Shown here: piece by piece, positions 25,121 to 38,100 of the stretch
Layout: every line of letters starts with the position of its first letter
Position numbering within the stretch: the stretch's first letter is position 1
Source: Ursus arctos
Taxonomy: Eukaryota > Chordata > Mammalia > Carnivora > Ursidae
Reading direction: 5' to 3'
DNA: 64,000 bases
Assembly: GCF_023065955.2 (NCBI RefSeq)
Contig: NW_026623100.1
Coordinates: forward strand, 71,800,727 to 71,864,726
The notes under the pieces: model-generated
What the model was told of the DNA's origin: nothing
The model's database searches: none
The model's input: only the letters and a program-made list of their open reading frames with translations
Translations under genes and position numbers: made by a program

Positions 25121-25423
25121 CCTGCATGTTTCACTTCCTGGAAGACCCCTTAGAGAACTTCGCTCAAAGTCAAAAACTTCTTCTGATTTTGAAACAAAGT
25201 TATCAACTCCAATTACAAGAGGTGGAAATCTGCCTTTGTTCATGATGGTTCCACCAACTCAGGCTGGTACGTGAGTCTCTTATTTAAAGCTTGGGTGATG
25301 ATAAAATCAGAGCCATAAAATGCATTATATTAGTAGACCCTGTAAACCAGAGTTGGGGGCTGGATTTACATATTTTCTGTGTATATACAAGAGGGACAAA
25401 TGAGTGTTTAGAAGTTCAAGGAT

Positions 25424-25467
25424 GGGGCAAATGGCAAGAAAGATGGGGAAAATGGCAAGAAAGATGG
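25424..25467 (+). repeat. 21 bp tandem duplication
   Basis: Two copies of a unit of the form GGGGCAAATGGCAAGAAAGAT, differing by one base, lie head to tail. Confidence 0.8.
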
Positions 25468-26072
25468 TGCGAGTACCATTCTACTACACTGTGTCTGGTC
25501 ATAGGGAGAATGCTTTGAATTTGTGACATAGAAATGGTCTTGGCACTGTGAAAGACCCAACACTAAGGCTAAAAACGAGTCTAAACTCCTTGTCTAGAAC
25601 GAAATCTCAGCTATCAAAAACAGTCTGCAGATTGCAGAAAGTTCTCCAAAATCTGTCAGGATGAACAATAATAAATGATTGGGTCCACAAATGAGTTTAC
25701 CATTCATTTTGGCACTGCCAGAAAATGTACAGCCACAGTGGGGTTTATATCATGAGTAAAATAGTAATGTTTAAAAAGAAAGAAGCAGTAATATTGATAT
25801 TGCTTCATATTAAACATTTTAACATTGTTTAGACATCACTTCCTAAAAACTCTAAGAATGGTTATGAGTGGATGTACTCAAATATGAAGAAATACTATTG
25901 CTTTTTTTATAATCACATATTCAGATTCAGTTTGTTACTATGGAATCACATATGATGTCATAAATTTGACATTCTAAATGCAAACCTAGGCAGAGCAACA
26001 GAAACATCAGGAAATGGAGCTGGGGAGAGGAAAACCTGCATAACAACAAAAGAAATTCAGGACTTAAAAGCA
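25468..26072 (+). other. NT5C1B upstream region / presumed 5'UTR
   Basis: About 600 bp before the NT5C1B start codon. It is AT-rich and not a CpG island, which fits a tissue-restricted promoter. No TATA box was assigned. A CRE-like site is at 25953. The transcription start cannot be seen from sequence. Confidence 0.4.
25953..25960 (+). promoter_or_regulatory. CRE-like site upstream of NT5C1B start
   Basis: TGATGTCA differs from the CREB/CREM palindrome TGACGTCA by one base and lies 113 bp before the NT5C1B ATG. CREM drives many post-meiotic testis genes, so the location is suggestive. The transcription start is unknown and the motif is short, so this is weak evidence. Confidence 0.3.
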
Positions 26073-26105
26073 ATGAGTCAAACATCTCTGAAACAGAAAA
26101 AGAAG
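26073..26105 (+). CDS. NT5C1B: NT5C1B coding exon 1 (start exon)
   Basis: Eleven codons reading [11 protein letters not shown], followed directly by a GTGAGT donor at 26106. The ATG context is GCAATGA, with a purine at -3. The peptide matches the start of the known NT5C1B protein, with one extra Lys at the junction. The 5'UTR and transcription start are not visible; any upstream non-coding exon would be missed. Confidence 0.85.
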
Positions 26106-29100
26106 GTGAGTGAATTGAATGTACTAGCATCTCGCCAAAGAGCTAAGGAAATGTAGACATCAACAAATGTAGATATCATTACCTCTGGGAATGTTCTGCA
26201 ACAATTAAATCACTTCAGATAACGACTACTTGTGGAGTACAGGGAAGGAAAATAAAGAATATGAAGAATGGAGAAAAATGAGATTAAAGCATTCAGAATC
26301 AGTCAATCTAATAATTCAGCATTATTAAGCATATGCTCATATGTTAGTGGCAAAAGGTGAAAACACTGTTGCTATCTTTGAAGAATGCACAGCCTAGTAG
26401 GAAAGAGAATACATAAACAAAGTACAATTCGGTGCTCAGTAAAAGTATGTACAAAAGACACAGGCAACACGAAGGAATGTTTAACTCTGGGAACTTTTCC
26501 CAGGTCATGCTGAGCTGGGTTTTGAAGAACGTAAGGAGAAGAGGAGGTTACAAGGAGATAGGGTGATACATAGGCAAATACAAGTGATTTAGCACAAGCC
26601 AACATAGAGATAAAAGTGTACCGTGGAGGGCAAGTTGGAGGTAGACAGGATACACCATGAGGCTCCTGGTCTGTAAAACCAAGTGAATGAAGAGTGTACA
26701 CAGAAATGAAGCATAATTAGATTAATCCTTTATAAATATCGCTTTAAATAGATAGGGTCAATGGATCTAGAAGTTGGGAGGAGTTGGGGTTATGAAATCT
26801 AATCAAAAGTCTATAATTCTAAGAATTCAGGCCCATAATGATCTGAGATCTGGAACAAGGCAATGATAATAGGGATGGAGAAAAGGGATTGAGTTTTAAA
26901 TATCTTTTGCAGTTATAAGTGACAGGATTTTATGGTGACGATGTGGGGAGTGGCTGGAAGGATTTTAGGATCAGTTCCAGGACCACACAGCTCTGCCATT
27001 CTCTGCAGTCACAGACTCAATCATCCAACTAACACTGATGCAAAACGAGTATTATGCATCAAACTGAGGGCTTCAGAGGGGAGGGGGGTGGGGGAATGGG
27101 ACAGACTGGTGATGGGTAGTAAGGAGGGCACGTATTGCATGGTGCACTGGGTGTTATATGCAACTAATGAATCATCGAACCTTGCATCAGAAACCAGGGA
27201 TGTACTGTATGGTGACTAACATAATATAATAAAAAAACATTTAAAAAAAAAGAGTATTATGCAGACTGCTCCCGAGGACATTGGTCTAAGCTAGAAGATG
27301 AGCTCTTAAACACAGAAATAACACTAATCTCGATCGCAATACAGCTACCGAATTAGCATGAAACAATACAAATAATGCTCCAATACGATGGTATTTCCTG
27401 CAATTGAAAATGAACATATTTGAATAGTGTCCATGACAAAAATCATCTCCCTGTGCTCTCCTACAGTCTTCCCTATTAGTTTGTTCACAAGAAACCTCTT
27501 TTTACTCTAGCTTGAAAATATGTACAGAAGGCAGGACTGTCAATAGATCTGCACAGGATTAAGAACCTTGATTTTAAAAAACAGGCTATTATGGGTGAGG
27601 TTTAGATCCACAGAAGATTAGAGTTAGGGTTTATTAAGGAAACAAACAAAAGAAGTTTCAATTCTACACAGCCAAAGGAAAAGTTCCTTAAGTAGCAACC
27701 TTCAGAGTAGTAGAGAAAATAAGTTATTCTGTGTGAGCATGCCACATTTAAATCAAAGTCCTGCTGAGCTCTGGAAAATTCTCCCATAGCCTTTTGCCTG
27801 ATATCATTTGTTTAAATGATAAATGCCTCATGCCTCAAATCTATAAACCAACAAATTTCTATATTAAAGATTGTTTACATAGTTCTCTGATATGTGTTAT
27901 TTTTATTAACGTCTGTTAGAACAGAGGGAAAAATGTCTAAAATTTATATATATCTATATATATTTTATACTGGCAATGAGACAAATTCTAATTTTTATTC
28001 ATCCTTTTATTCCCAAACTCAAGGTTTCTAATGCTCCTGAGATTAATTAATAAACATTCTTTGTTTCCATATTAAGAATGAGACTGGATCGAGGAACTCA
28101 AAAGACAGCCTAGACACAGACAAAAGAAAGGATTCTGAGAAATCAGGAGTTCGTCTGAGCACTCAGGTGAGCTGACCTCTTTTAGAGTTGGAGAGAGAAT
28201 TAAGGAGCAGAAAGCATAACGGAAATTTAAGGGAACAGGAAAGTTCTGGGAGAGAAGACTGAGCTGCCAAGATTTCTATTAAGGGATATCTAATGTCCTC
28301 ATGAAGAGGTTAAGGACAAACTAGGAGAAGCTGGTCCCTGCCTTCCCCACCAGTAGACACCCCCACCGTCATCTTCTCTGCTCAGCCTATGGGAGGAGAC
28401 TGATCTTTGTGCAGATCAGGGAGGGGAGGGGAGTCTGGCCATCGCATTGACCATTTTCTGCACAATCTTTCAGATGAGGCGTGCAGTCAATCCGAATCAC
28501 TTGCTGAGATGTTGCCCCATGCGAGGTCACTCGTCGTGTAGACGCTGCCTTTGTGCAGCTGAGGGAACAGTACCTCTTGGCCCCTGCCGCACAATACGTA
28601 TTTATATTCACATGTGCCTGTTGTGGGAGCAGGGCCGGCAGATCACCATGATCAGGGTGAGCAGAGATCAAACTACTGATTTTGGAGGGGAACCACAGGC
28701 AATCTGGGTGAGGGGAAGGATACGGGGAATAGAAACTTCCACTTGCCTCTCCATAGTGTCTTCCAGTCTGATTCCTCCCAAAGGAAATGCTAGAGTGCTC
28801 TACTCCCCCTTAGGCCGCTGCTTGGGAGCCCTGATGCAGCCTCACTTAGATGCTAGCCGCCCACGTCTTTGTAATGTGCTCAAAAATGGTAAATGTGTCT
28901 TCTTAGCTTCAGCTAACAGGCTTAACCTTAAGGGAAGAAGTGGGCAAAAGATCAGAAAAATGGTCAACTCTACCATGTTCCATATAAGAAGAGTCACAGG
29001 TGAAAAAATACGAGACCAGATTTGTTTCTTAGTTTTGGATTCTCCTCCAGGTGGATCTCCACTTTTTGCTCATCACAGAATTTAGGATTGGGCCAGAGCT

Positions 29101-32100
29101 AGAATAGTACCTAAGGGTCAATGTTGAATTAAGGTCATATAGGACAGGGACCTTCTCATCGGGTTCTACTATGTTTAGCTTGAAATGGTTGTTCTGTAGG
29201 CATGTGCATGGCAGGAGTGGGTGGTGGGGTATTACACCCCTGGGTCTCTTTTTTCCTCCAAAGGGATCGCAGGAACTATCACTGCCAAAGACTGATTCTC
29301 GAGGGTACCTTGTGCGAAATCAGTGGTCCCGAACTTCACGAAGCCCATCCACCAGAGGTCCATCAATAGACGAACCCCGAAGCAAGAGCACCAGTCTTAA
29401 GGTAGAGATGGGAGATGAAATGAAGGAGAACATGATATAATAATGATGATAACGATAATAATAATAGTTAACATTTATTGATGCTTTCTATGTCCCAGGC
29501 CCTGTTCTATATACTTCACATGTTTTAGCTAATTCAGTCATCATTACAACAAACAAACAAAACAAATCCATAAGCCTCATTCCACAGTTGAGAAAATTGA
29601 AACACAGAGTAACTTGCCTAAGATCTCATATTAATAACACTAATAGAGGTAGATTAAGACCCAGGGTCACTAAGTCTATAAGCTGTACACTTATTTAATG
29701 ATTAAGCCCTTTGACTTCTCCTTCCTCTCTTCATTCATTCAACAATTATTTAATGAGTAATCAAGCCTTAGAAGACGGAATGGATCAATGTTTATAGCAG
29801 CAATGTCCATAACAGCCAAACTATGGAAAGAGCCCAGATGTCCATTGACAGATGAATGGATAAAGAAGATGTGGTATACATATATATAATGGAACACTAC
29901 TCAGCCATCAAAAAAATAAAAAAGAAACTTGCCATTTGCAACAACGTGGATGGAACTAGAGGGTACTATGCTAAGTGAACTAAGTCAATCAGAGAGAAAC
30001 AATTATCATATGATCTCACTCATATGTGGAATTAAAGAAACAAAACAGAGGATCATAGGGGAAGGGAGGGAAAAAGAAAACAAGATGAAATCCAAGAGGG
30101 AGACAAACCATAAGAGACTCTTAATCATAGGAAACAAACTGAGGGTTGCTGAAGGGGAAGAGGGTGGGGGGATGGAGTAACTGGATGATGGACATTAAGG
30201 AGGGCATGTGATGTAATGAGCAGACTGATGAATCACTGAACTCTACCTATGAAACTAATAATACACTATATGCTAATTAATTGGGTTTAAGCTAAAAAAA
30301 AGAAGAAGAAGGGGTGGAAAAATCAACAAAGTAGATAAATTGTTGAAAAGTGTTAGATTGTGTGGTGCTTTGGTCCCTTAATTAGGCCTGGCCCCATGAG
30401 AAGAAAATGCTAGTTTTGAAATTAAGTTTTTGGATGCACAGAGAGTGACAGACCTCACCACTGGGAGAACATGTATCTCTGTGAAAAGTGGATCAATAGT
30501 CTAACCAAGAATATGCCTTTTGAAACATGTGAAACAATCACAAAATCTGAAATAATACATAGATGCCTAGTAATTTATTGCACACCTTACTAAAGGCATT
30601 TTTCTCTAGAATCCTTCCTTTTTATAAAGGAAGATTCTCTCTCCAAATAAGCTCCACTGACAGAGTTCTGAAGGCAATGGGAAGATACTTGGTTCTCCAG
30701 TCTACCAACCTTCCCAGCAATCACTGAATTAATCACAGGGCAAATGTAGAAAGAGATACCTCCAGGTACTTTGTAGAGTCTGCTGGTGGGAGCGTCTGGT
30801 CTAGTTGCTCATAGAGTTAACTGGAGGTCACAGATAAAGGCAGTGGTTAGCAATGACCTTTACTCAAGCCCTCCATCCTACCTGGAGGTCTCTGACTGAG
30901 CAAGCATAAGGGAAGCAAGCAACAGAACTTTGCAAACTACAGGCCAGCTGGGTTGGCTACGGGCAAGGAAGAAGATCTGTCAACTCCACGGGGAAAAAAA
31001 AGTGCGAAGTGCTGATGGGGGAAGGTAGGGGAAAATAAAAGCAGTCTATCTCTGTGTTCATGTAACAGAAATATCCAATAACTGGGGCCCTGAAACATCC
31101 GAGCCCCTTCAAGCCCTGCTGAAAGGAGCTAGGATGAACCAGGATCCAACTAAGGGCTAAGAATGGAACAGAGGGAAGGGGAAGGCTTCTTGACTCCTGC
31201 CAAGCAGAGATGGGGACAGGTGAGCATCTAACTCAGACTTCCGCTTTCTTGCTCCAGCTCCCCAGTAGCTCCACGACCTCCCGGACTTCATCCACCTCCC
31301 CCAGCCAGCAAGATTCCCTGAAGCAGCTGCCAGAGGAGCCCTCGCCGCCCACGCCGCCTATGCCTCCCACTCCACCCATGCCTCTCGACTCGCGTCCTCC
31401 CACCCCCCCGGAGCCCCATAGCTCTTCCCGGCGCAGCACCAAGATGCATGAGAATCCCGAAGCCTGGGCTCACGGCATCGTGCGGGACATCAGGGACTCC
31501 CGGGACTCCACGCAGCTGCGGGATTATCCGCGCACGCCCCCCACCGAATGGAAGTCATACGCCCAGCGCAGATCCACCTACTCCTCCCAGCTAGACCGGG
31601 ACTGTCTGTCGGAACTGCCCAGGCAGCATCATCAACGGGAGGAAGAGGAGGACGAGGACGAAGCCTACTGGGCCTCAGTGAAAACTCTCTATGAGAAGAT
31701 CCCGAGCTGCTCCCGCCCCCGACCGGTGAGCAGGGCCCACCCATCTGGTACTGGAGACTCCCCTCCTGGCAACCCTCCAAACCTGAGTGTCCCCCAGCCT
31801 CCCCTCTCTACAGTGTGTAGGGAAGTCCTGCCCAGACCCCTGCTTCTCCCCTACCCCTGCAACCTCAGGAGTTGGGAGGGAATCCCAGCCCTTGGCTGTC
31901 TCCAGCATCCCAGCGCCCCAAAGCGAGGCCTAGCTGTTTTCTTCCCTCCTTGCCCTGGCATGAGCCCCTTTCCAGAGTCCTTCCCTCTGTGTGACTGACT
32001 TTCCTGCCATTGGCGCCCCTCTCTGCAGCCCAAACCCAAGAATGCCATCACCATCGCTGTGTCATCCCGGGCGCTTTTCAACATGGTGGACGGCAGGAAA

Positions 32101-35100
32101 ATCTATGAGGAAGAGGGTCTAGAAAAGTACATGGAATATCAGCTCAACAATGAAAATGTCATCCTGACCCCAGGGCCCGCATTCCGCTTTGTTAAGGTAC
32201 CCTGCAAAACTGTGTTTGGAAGGTCAGGACCCTGGATGGAGAGGGAAGGACCCAGGCAGGCCCTTGGGATCTCAACCAGTTTCCCTTATAATTCCTGGTC
32301 CCCCGTTGTAATTCTTGCCCTTTTCGAGTTGACCCCAGGTCAGCTTACACTTCCAAAAAGGCTCCTAGACTGGTGAGGAAGGGCCTCCAGTTCTAGATTT
32401 GGGATGTTGAGAAGGCCCTCAGTGGAGTTCTAATCAAGACACCTGTAAGAAAAAACCTTTGTTCCCTTCCTAGGAGTGGTAACCAGAAGCAATAATGAGT
32501 TTACAATCCCAGCAGTAGAAACAAAAGCCTCATTAAAATGAGATGAAATTCACTTTAGCTGCTTTTGCCTCAAACATAATATACTAAGAAAATCAAGATG
32601 ATCTTGGTTGGCTCTTGGGGGGGGGGGCATGATTTTAATAGAATAAGTAAGGTTCTCTGAACTTACACTGAAATGTATAGCACTTGTAACACTGATCCCC
32701 TATATAACTTATACAAATGTTACACAATAACATCATAACCAGCCAGAAAAAATGACAACTACAAGTTGTGAGTAGAAAGTACTTATGGAGCATGGTAGAA
32801 GCATGGGAGGAAACCACTAACCTAAAGACTCATGTTTAAAAAATAGACAAAGTGAGTTGGTAGCACATATCCTAAAATTGGAACAATACAGAAACCATTA
32901 GCATGGCTCCTATGCAAGGATAACATGCTAACTTATGAAGCATTCTATAGTCTATATTTTCATAATAAATAATAATCACCAGATGATCAAGAAAAGAAAA
33001 GCAGATTTCAGGAATTAAAAAAAAAAAAAAATTGACAGGGCCTGAAAGGGTTAGCCTGATCCTTCTCTCTACCTACCCCAAAGAGAGAATTCTAGGAAAC
33101 CAAATATTGTAACAATTTTCAACAAACGTTACCTATCTATTCAGCAAACACTAACTGAGGTCCTGTATATAAGAGGCTGAAAATAGAGAAATGAATGGCA
33201 TAACCCTGCCTTAAAGGAGCCATAATCTCTTAGTGAAGAGTCTTCAGAGTTTGAATTTGACACCAATGATATCCTTTCTCTCCAGACTCCAGACTCCAAT
33301 GGCCACCTTTCCTGGCCCTCTTTACATGCACTCATGTTTGTAACCTGCAGGCACTGCAGCATGTCAATGCTAGACTCCGTGAGCTGTATCCTAATGAACA
33401 GGACTTATTTGATATTGTACTGATGACTAATAACCATGCCCAAGTGGGAGTGCGGCTTATAAACAGCGTCAATCACTACGGTAAGTAAAATAAATACCAT
33501 GTGGAAGAACAGCTTGCTGCTCTGAGAGAGAGAAGCCATGTTATTTTGCTAACTGTAGCCTAACTAATGCAGTGTCTTTGATACTGACACCCCCTTCTGC
33601 GTGAGGAATGTTTATTTGCCTATGTCAGAGAAAGAGAGGCCATGTTCATTTTTAACTTTAGCACAGAGTTGGGCCCAAAGCTCTGGACTTAACTTGTCAA
33701 GTGCGAATTTCAAAGTCTTAATCCCAGCTCCTGCAATATATTTCTCTGTTTTATGTTTTTCACTTCTGAACTTGACTTCAAGGAGCCATCAACCCAGAGG
33801 CTTTCTCTGTATGATCAAACTTCTTGCTCACCACAGATCTGGGTTTAAGGTTTATGGGTTTTCACCTTTCCTTTCCACTCTTACAATCTGATTCTCCCTG
33901 ACTGCTCTCCCCACACATCAAATCCATACCCATGTCAGCAAAATTGTCTTTGTTCCTTTACATGGAAATTTTGACTAACTCTAGTCTCCTCATAGCATTT
34001 CCATCAGTGTGTTGGATTCTTTAAGAGAAAATCCCCAGTTTCCTGCTATGGAATTACCTGACTTGTTATTTAGGGACCTTTTGACCATTTTCTAAGTGAC
34101 CTATCCAGGCTTATGGTTATGTCGAGTCAAAGTAAGGTTGAACTTTGGCATATTTAAATTCAAGGTTTAAAGTGGACGTAATTATAAATAATCAAGACGT
34201 ATTACAACTTATGAGTTTTACATTATCCTAATTATAAGGCTGATATCTGAGGCGTGCCTGGTGGCTCAGTCAGTTAGGCACCTGCCTTTGGCTCAGGTCA
34301 CGATCCCAGGGTCCTGGCTGAGTCCTGCATCAGGCTCCCTGCTCAGCGGGGAGCCTGCTTCTCCCTCTCCCTCTGCCACACCCTGTGCTTGTGCTCTCTC
34401 ACTCTCTCTGTCAAATAAATAAATAAAATCTTTTAAAATTAAAAAAAGGCTGATGTCTGAGACATAGTTTAAAAAATGTTTGCCTTTCAAAAAAAGCAGC
34501 TTTCATAGTGTTATGACATGGAAAGAGAACACAGATAAAAGGTTTAGCATACATGAGTAGCATAATCACTCAGTATACAGTAGTGATTATTTTTTACAAC
34601 ATACGATCTTGCACAATTTAGTAGGTGACTTAGGCCTATCTATCCCTCACCAAACTGAGCCCAACAAGGCTAGTAGCGTTACGGAAGCAGAGTTATCTAC
34701 CCATCAATACTGCTAATGAGTTTGACTGAGCTCCTTCTTCTCATGCAGCCTTATTCATGAACTAACAGCCTTTCACCTGGAAGAGTTAGTTAGTTACTTC
34801 CCTTCTCTGGGTGTTGGAGGCAATTTGTATCTTCTGCTGCTATGGCCTGTTAAATTATCATTCTCTGTTTTACATGCCTGGCTGCTCAGTGAACTGTCAT
34901 CTCCTTAAGGACAATGATGTTTTGTTTCTGAAGTCCCCAGTGCCACCAAGTAATTTCTGATCATTACATTAATATTATTTAAGGATTTGTAGAATACACT
35001 TTTGTGCCATTTATGCCCAATTTTGGCTTAAGTGAAAAATGTCCAATTTTGGCTTAAGTGAAAAACTAAGAGTATTTCCCTAATATCATAACAAACACTT

Positions 35101-38100
35101 CCACCTCAATTGTTGAGGAACCCTATCTACTCTGTGGGTCCATACAGATGAAAAACAACTGATAAGCCTCAAAATTCTGCTTTATATCGTGTGCAGCTAC
35201 CCAATTTATTATGTATCTAAAAACACTTCGAATGGGCAATACACTATCTTATATGCATAATGTTATACTTTATTTAACTGTTCTCAAATCGTTAAACAGT
35301 GTTCTGCTTTTATAAAAAATCCTGAACTGAGCCCTTTTCACATAAATCTTTATCAGAGTTTCAGATTATTCCCTTAGAATGAACTAAAAAAATTTCAAAA
35401 GGTATAAACCAATTAGATTTCTTGATACATGTTGTCAAATTACTTTCTAGATAGCTTGTACCAATTTATACTTTCATCTAAAGTGGAAATGGGTGCCTAT
35501 TTTACAAACGTTTCACCAATATCTAGCACTTGTTTTTAATTGTTGATTTGGAAGACATTTAATGGTATTTTAATATTTAGTCTCCTAAATAATTACATTT
35601 AAAATTTCAAGTCAAGGGACAGCTGGTTGGCTCGGTCAGTCAGGCGCCTGGCTCTTGGTTTGGGCTCAGGTCATGATCTCAGGGTTCTGGGATCAAGCCC
35701 TGACTCAAGCAGGGAGTCTGCCTGAGAATTCTCTCTCCCTTCCCCTCTGCCCCTACAGCCCCCATTAATGGTTGCTTTCTCTCTCTTTCAAATAAATAAA
35801 TCTTTAAAAACAAACAAATGAACAAATAAATAAAAATTCAAGTCAAGAAAGGGACAATTTCACACCTGTTTTTGGAAAACAGTTTACATCCTAGCACTGC
35901 TTGTCATTACTATTACATTGTTCCTGAAGAAATACAGAAATGGTACTTAAAATAGAGCCACACATTAACTATCTCTTTCAACAAGTGAAGAGCCTATGTT
36001 TGAAGAAAAAGTACTCTGTCTAGTCTAGACAAGAGTCAATGTGAATCAGTGGGATTAGACAAGTCTTTATGTCTCAGTTTCCTTTTCTGCAACGATGATA
36101 ATAATGCTTATCACACAATTGTGAGAGCAAATTGGCAAGGTCTATATGGACATACTTAATAAATTATCATGCACCAAACACATCCACTATTATATACAAT
36201 AGCTTTTTTTATATATAACATAACGATTTTCCAATATTAGTGCTACAAAGGTAATTCTAAAACCTCAATAGGCACTCAATTATTCTTAAGATAACTTTGA
36301 TTTACATCTACAGTAAGTATATTGTCTTTAGTCTCTGACATAACAAAGTCTTTCTTGCCCAATAATAGGCTTACTAATTGACCGCTTCTGTCTGACTGGT
36401 GGAAAAAGCCCTATTGGCTATTTGAAGGCATATCTTACCAACTTGTATCTTTCTGCAGATTCCGAAAAAGTACAAGAAGCAATACAAGAAGGTATTCATT
36501 TGGTTTTATTCTTCAAGTTAATAAAGAGGTTTGCACTAATGTTGACTTTCATTGGACTTCGTATACGATTATGTGGCTTATGTCCTTGTTAAATTTTCTG
36601 CTAAGTTGTTTCCACAAGTAGCAGCCCCTAAATCTGTCTTTTAGAGCTCTGACCTTCGCGGAGGTGGACATTCTCAGTGACTGGCCTACAACCCATTTTA
36701 CACTTTCCCATCCATTACAGAAATGGAGGCAGTTGTGTAAACAACTGTTTTGAGATATGTGGTTACAAAGAGCAATTGAGTCATGAAGTTAGCTAGAAAA
36801 AAAAAATCTTGCAAGGTCTGGGAGGACCTTTTTTTCCTTTTTTTAATCATTAAAATGGTAGAGGAAACTGATGCTCCTGAGAAGAGTATTAATATATCTC
36901 CATGGTCTGCCAGGGATTGCATCTGCAACAATGTTTGATGGCGCCAAAGACATGGCTTACTGTGACACACAGCTCCGCGTGGCCTTTGATGGGGATGCCG
37001 TCCTCTTCTCTGACGAATCTGAACATATTGCCAAGGAGCATGGGCTGGACAAATTCTTTCAGCATGAAACACTATTTGAGAATAAGCCTCTTGCTCAGGT
37101 AGGTTCAGTGAGTTCTAATTAATTTTTATCTACTTATTTTCCAACATATAGATATACATATTTTAAATTATTTTAAGCAGGTAACTCTTCATTTCTTATC
37201 CTTTATACTCTTCCCCCTTTTATGAACTCCTCCTTTTGAAACATCTGCTGCCCGCTTAGGTTTTTTGTTTGTTTGTTTGTTCTGTTTTGTTTTGTTTTAA
37301 CATCCTTTTATCTATCCTTTTTGGAAGTGTTTCTATGCTCTTCTCATGATAATGAGTTCACCTCCAAATTACAAGTAACAGAGGCAATATGGCTTACCAG
37401 TAAGCTATTTCTATATAATAAGTACTCAGAGTAGTAGAGTGATTTCCAATTTTTCAGTAAACATTTGTGGACCTCTCTGCAAACTCACTAACGGCATTAC
37501 TTAATTGAGAAAATCTGCACAAATGAGAGCTCAAATTGAATCAAAATAATGAGCCTCAAACAAGTGCAAGCTATGAACACCTAATCAAAATGAAACTGAA
37601 TATTTAGGGTTTTTGGAATCAATCCATGAACTGAAGTGTTAAAGTCACAGTGTGAAATAAACAAAACTTACAACTTCTGAACCAAAGGAAATCTGAAACA
37701 CCAAAATATTCTCCAAACTGAATCTGAACTGATTATTTAGTTTTAATCTAAGAACTTTATGGAAGAATTGGTCTTTTTTTCTCAGCTCCTCTTGAACTTA
37801 AGATAAACTTAAATGTTGTTATTTTTATTACACTCATAAGAGTATAAATAGACTAACTGAAAGCTGAAAAGTTTCACTAACTCACCTCATGTTACAGCAA
37901 ATGATATTTAAGCTGTGTGTGTGTGTGTGTTTTAATCAGAACTGTTGAGGTATAATTTATATATAGTAAAATTAATTATTTTTAGTGGAAGCTTCTGAGT
38001 TTTGACAAATGTATACAGTTATGAAACCATGACCAAACTCAAAATACTCATTATCCTCACAAAATTCCCCCATGCCTCTTTGTAGCCATCCTACCCTGCT

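Larger units (their letters stand above)
29402..31257 (+). other. NT5C1B intron 4
   Basis: GTAGAG to CTCCAG. Contains a MIR at 29455-29690 and a carnivore L1 3' end at 29787-30307. The remainder is unique-looking. Confidence 0.8.
33481..36368 (+). other. NT5C1B intron 7
   Basis: GTAAGT to AATAG. Contains two CAN-SINEs (34252-34445, 35617-35836) and a 26 bp-period tandem duplication at 35017-35065. Confidence 0.8.

Noticed and set aside
28657..29085. Extension of the exon-3 ORF beyond the donor
   Set aside because: Homology to NT5C1B stops exactly at the AGG|GTGAGC donor; the rest is intron.
36871..37122. Start codon at 36871 for a short nucleotidase-like protein
   Set aside because: This is the frame of NT5C1B exon 9; homology begins only after the CAG acceptor at 36913.
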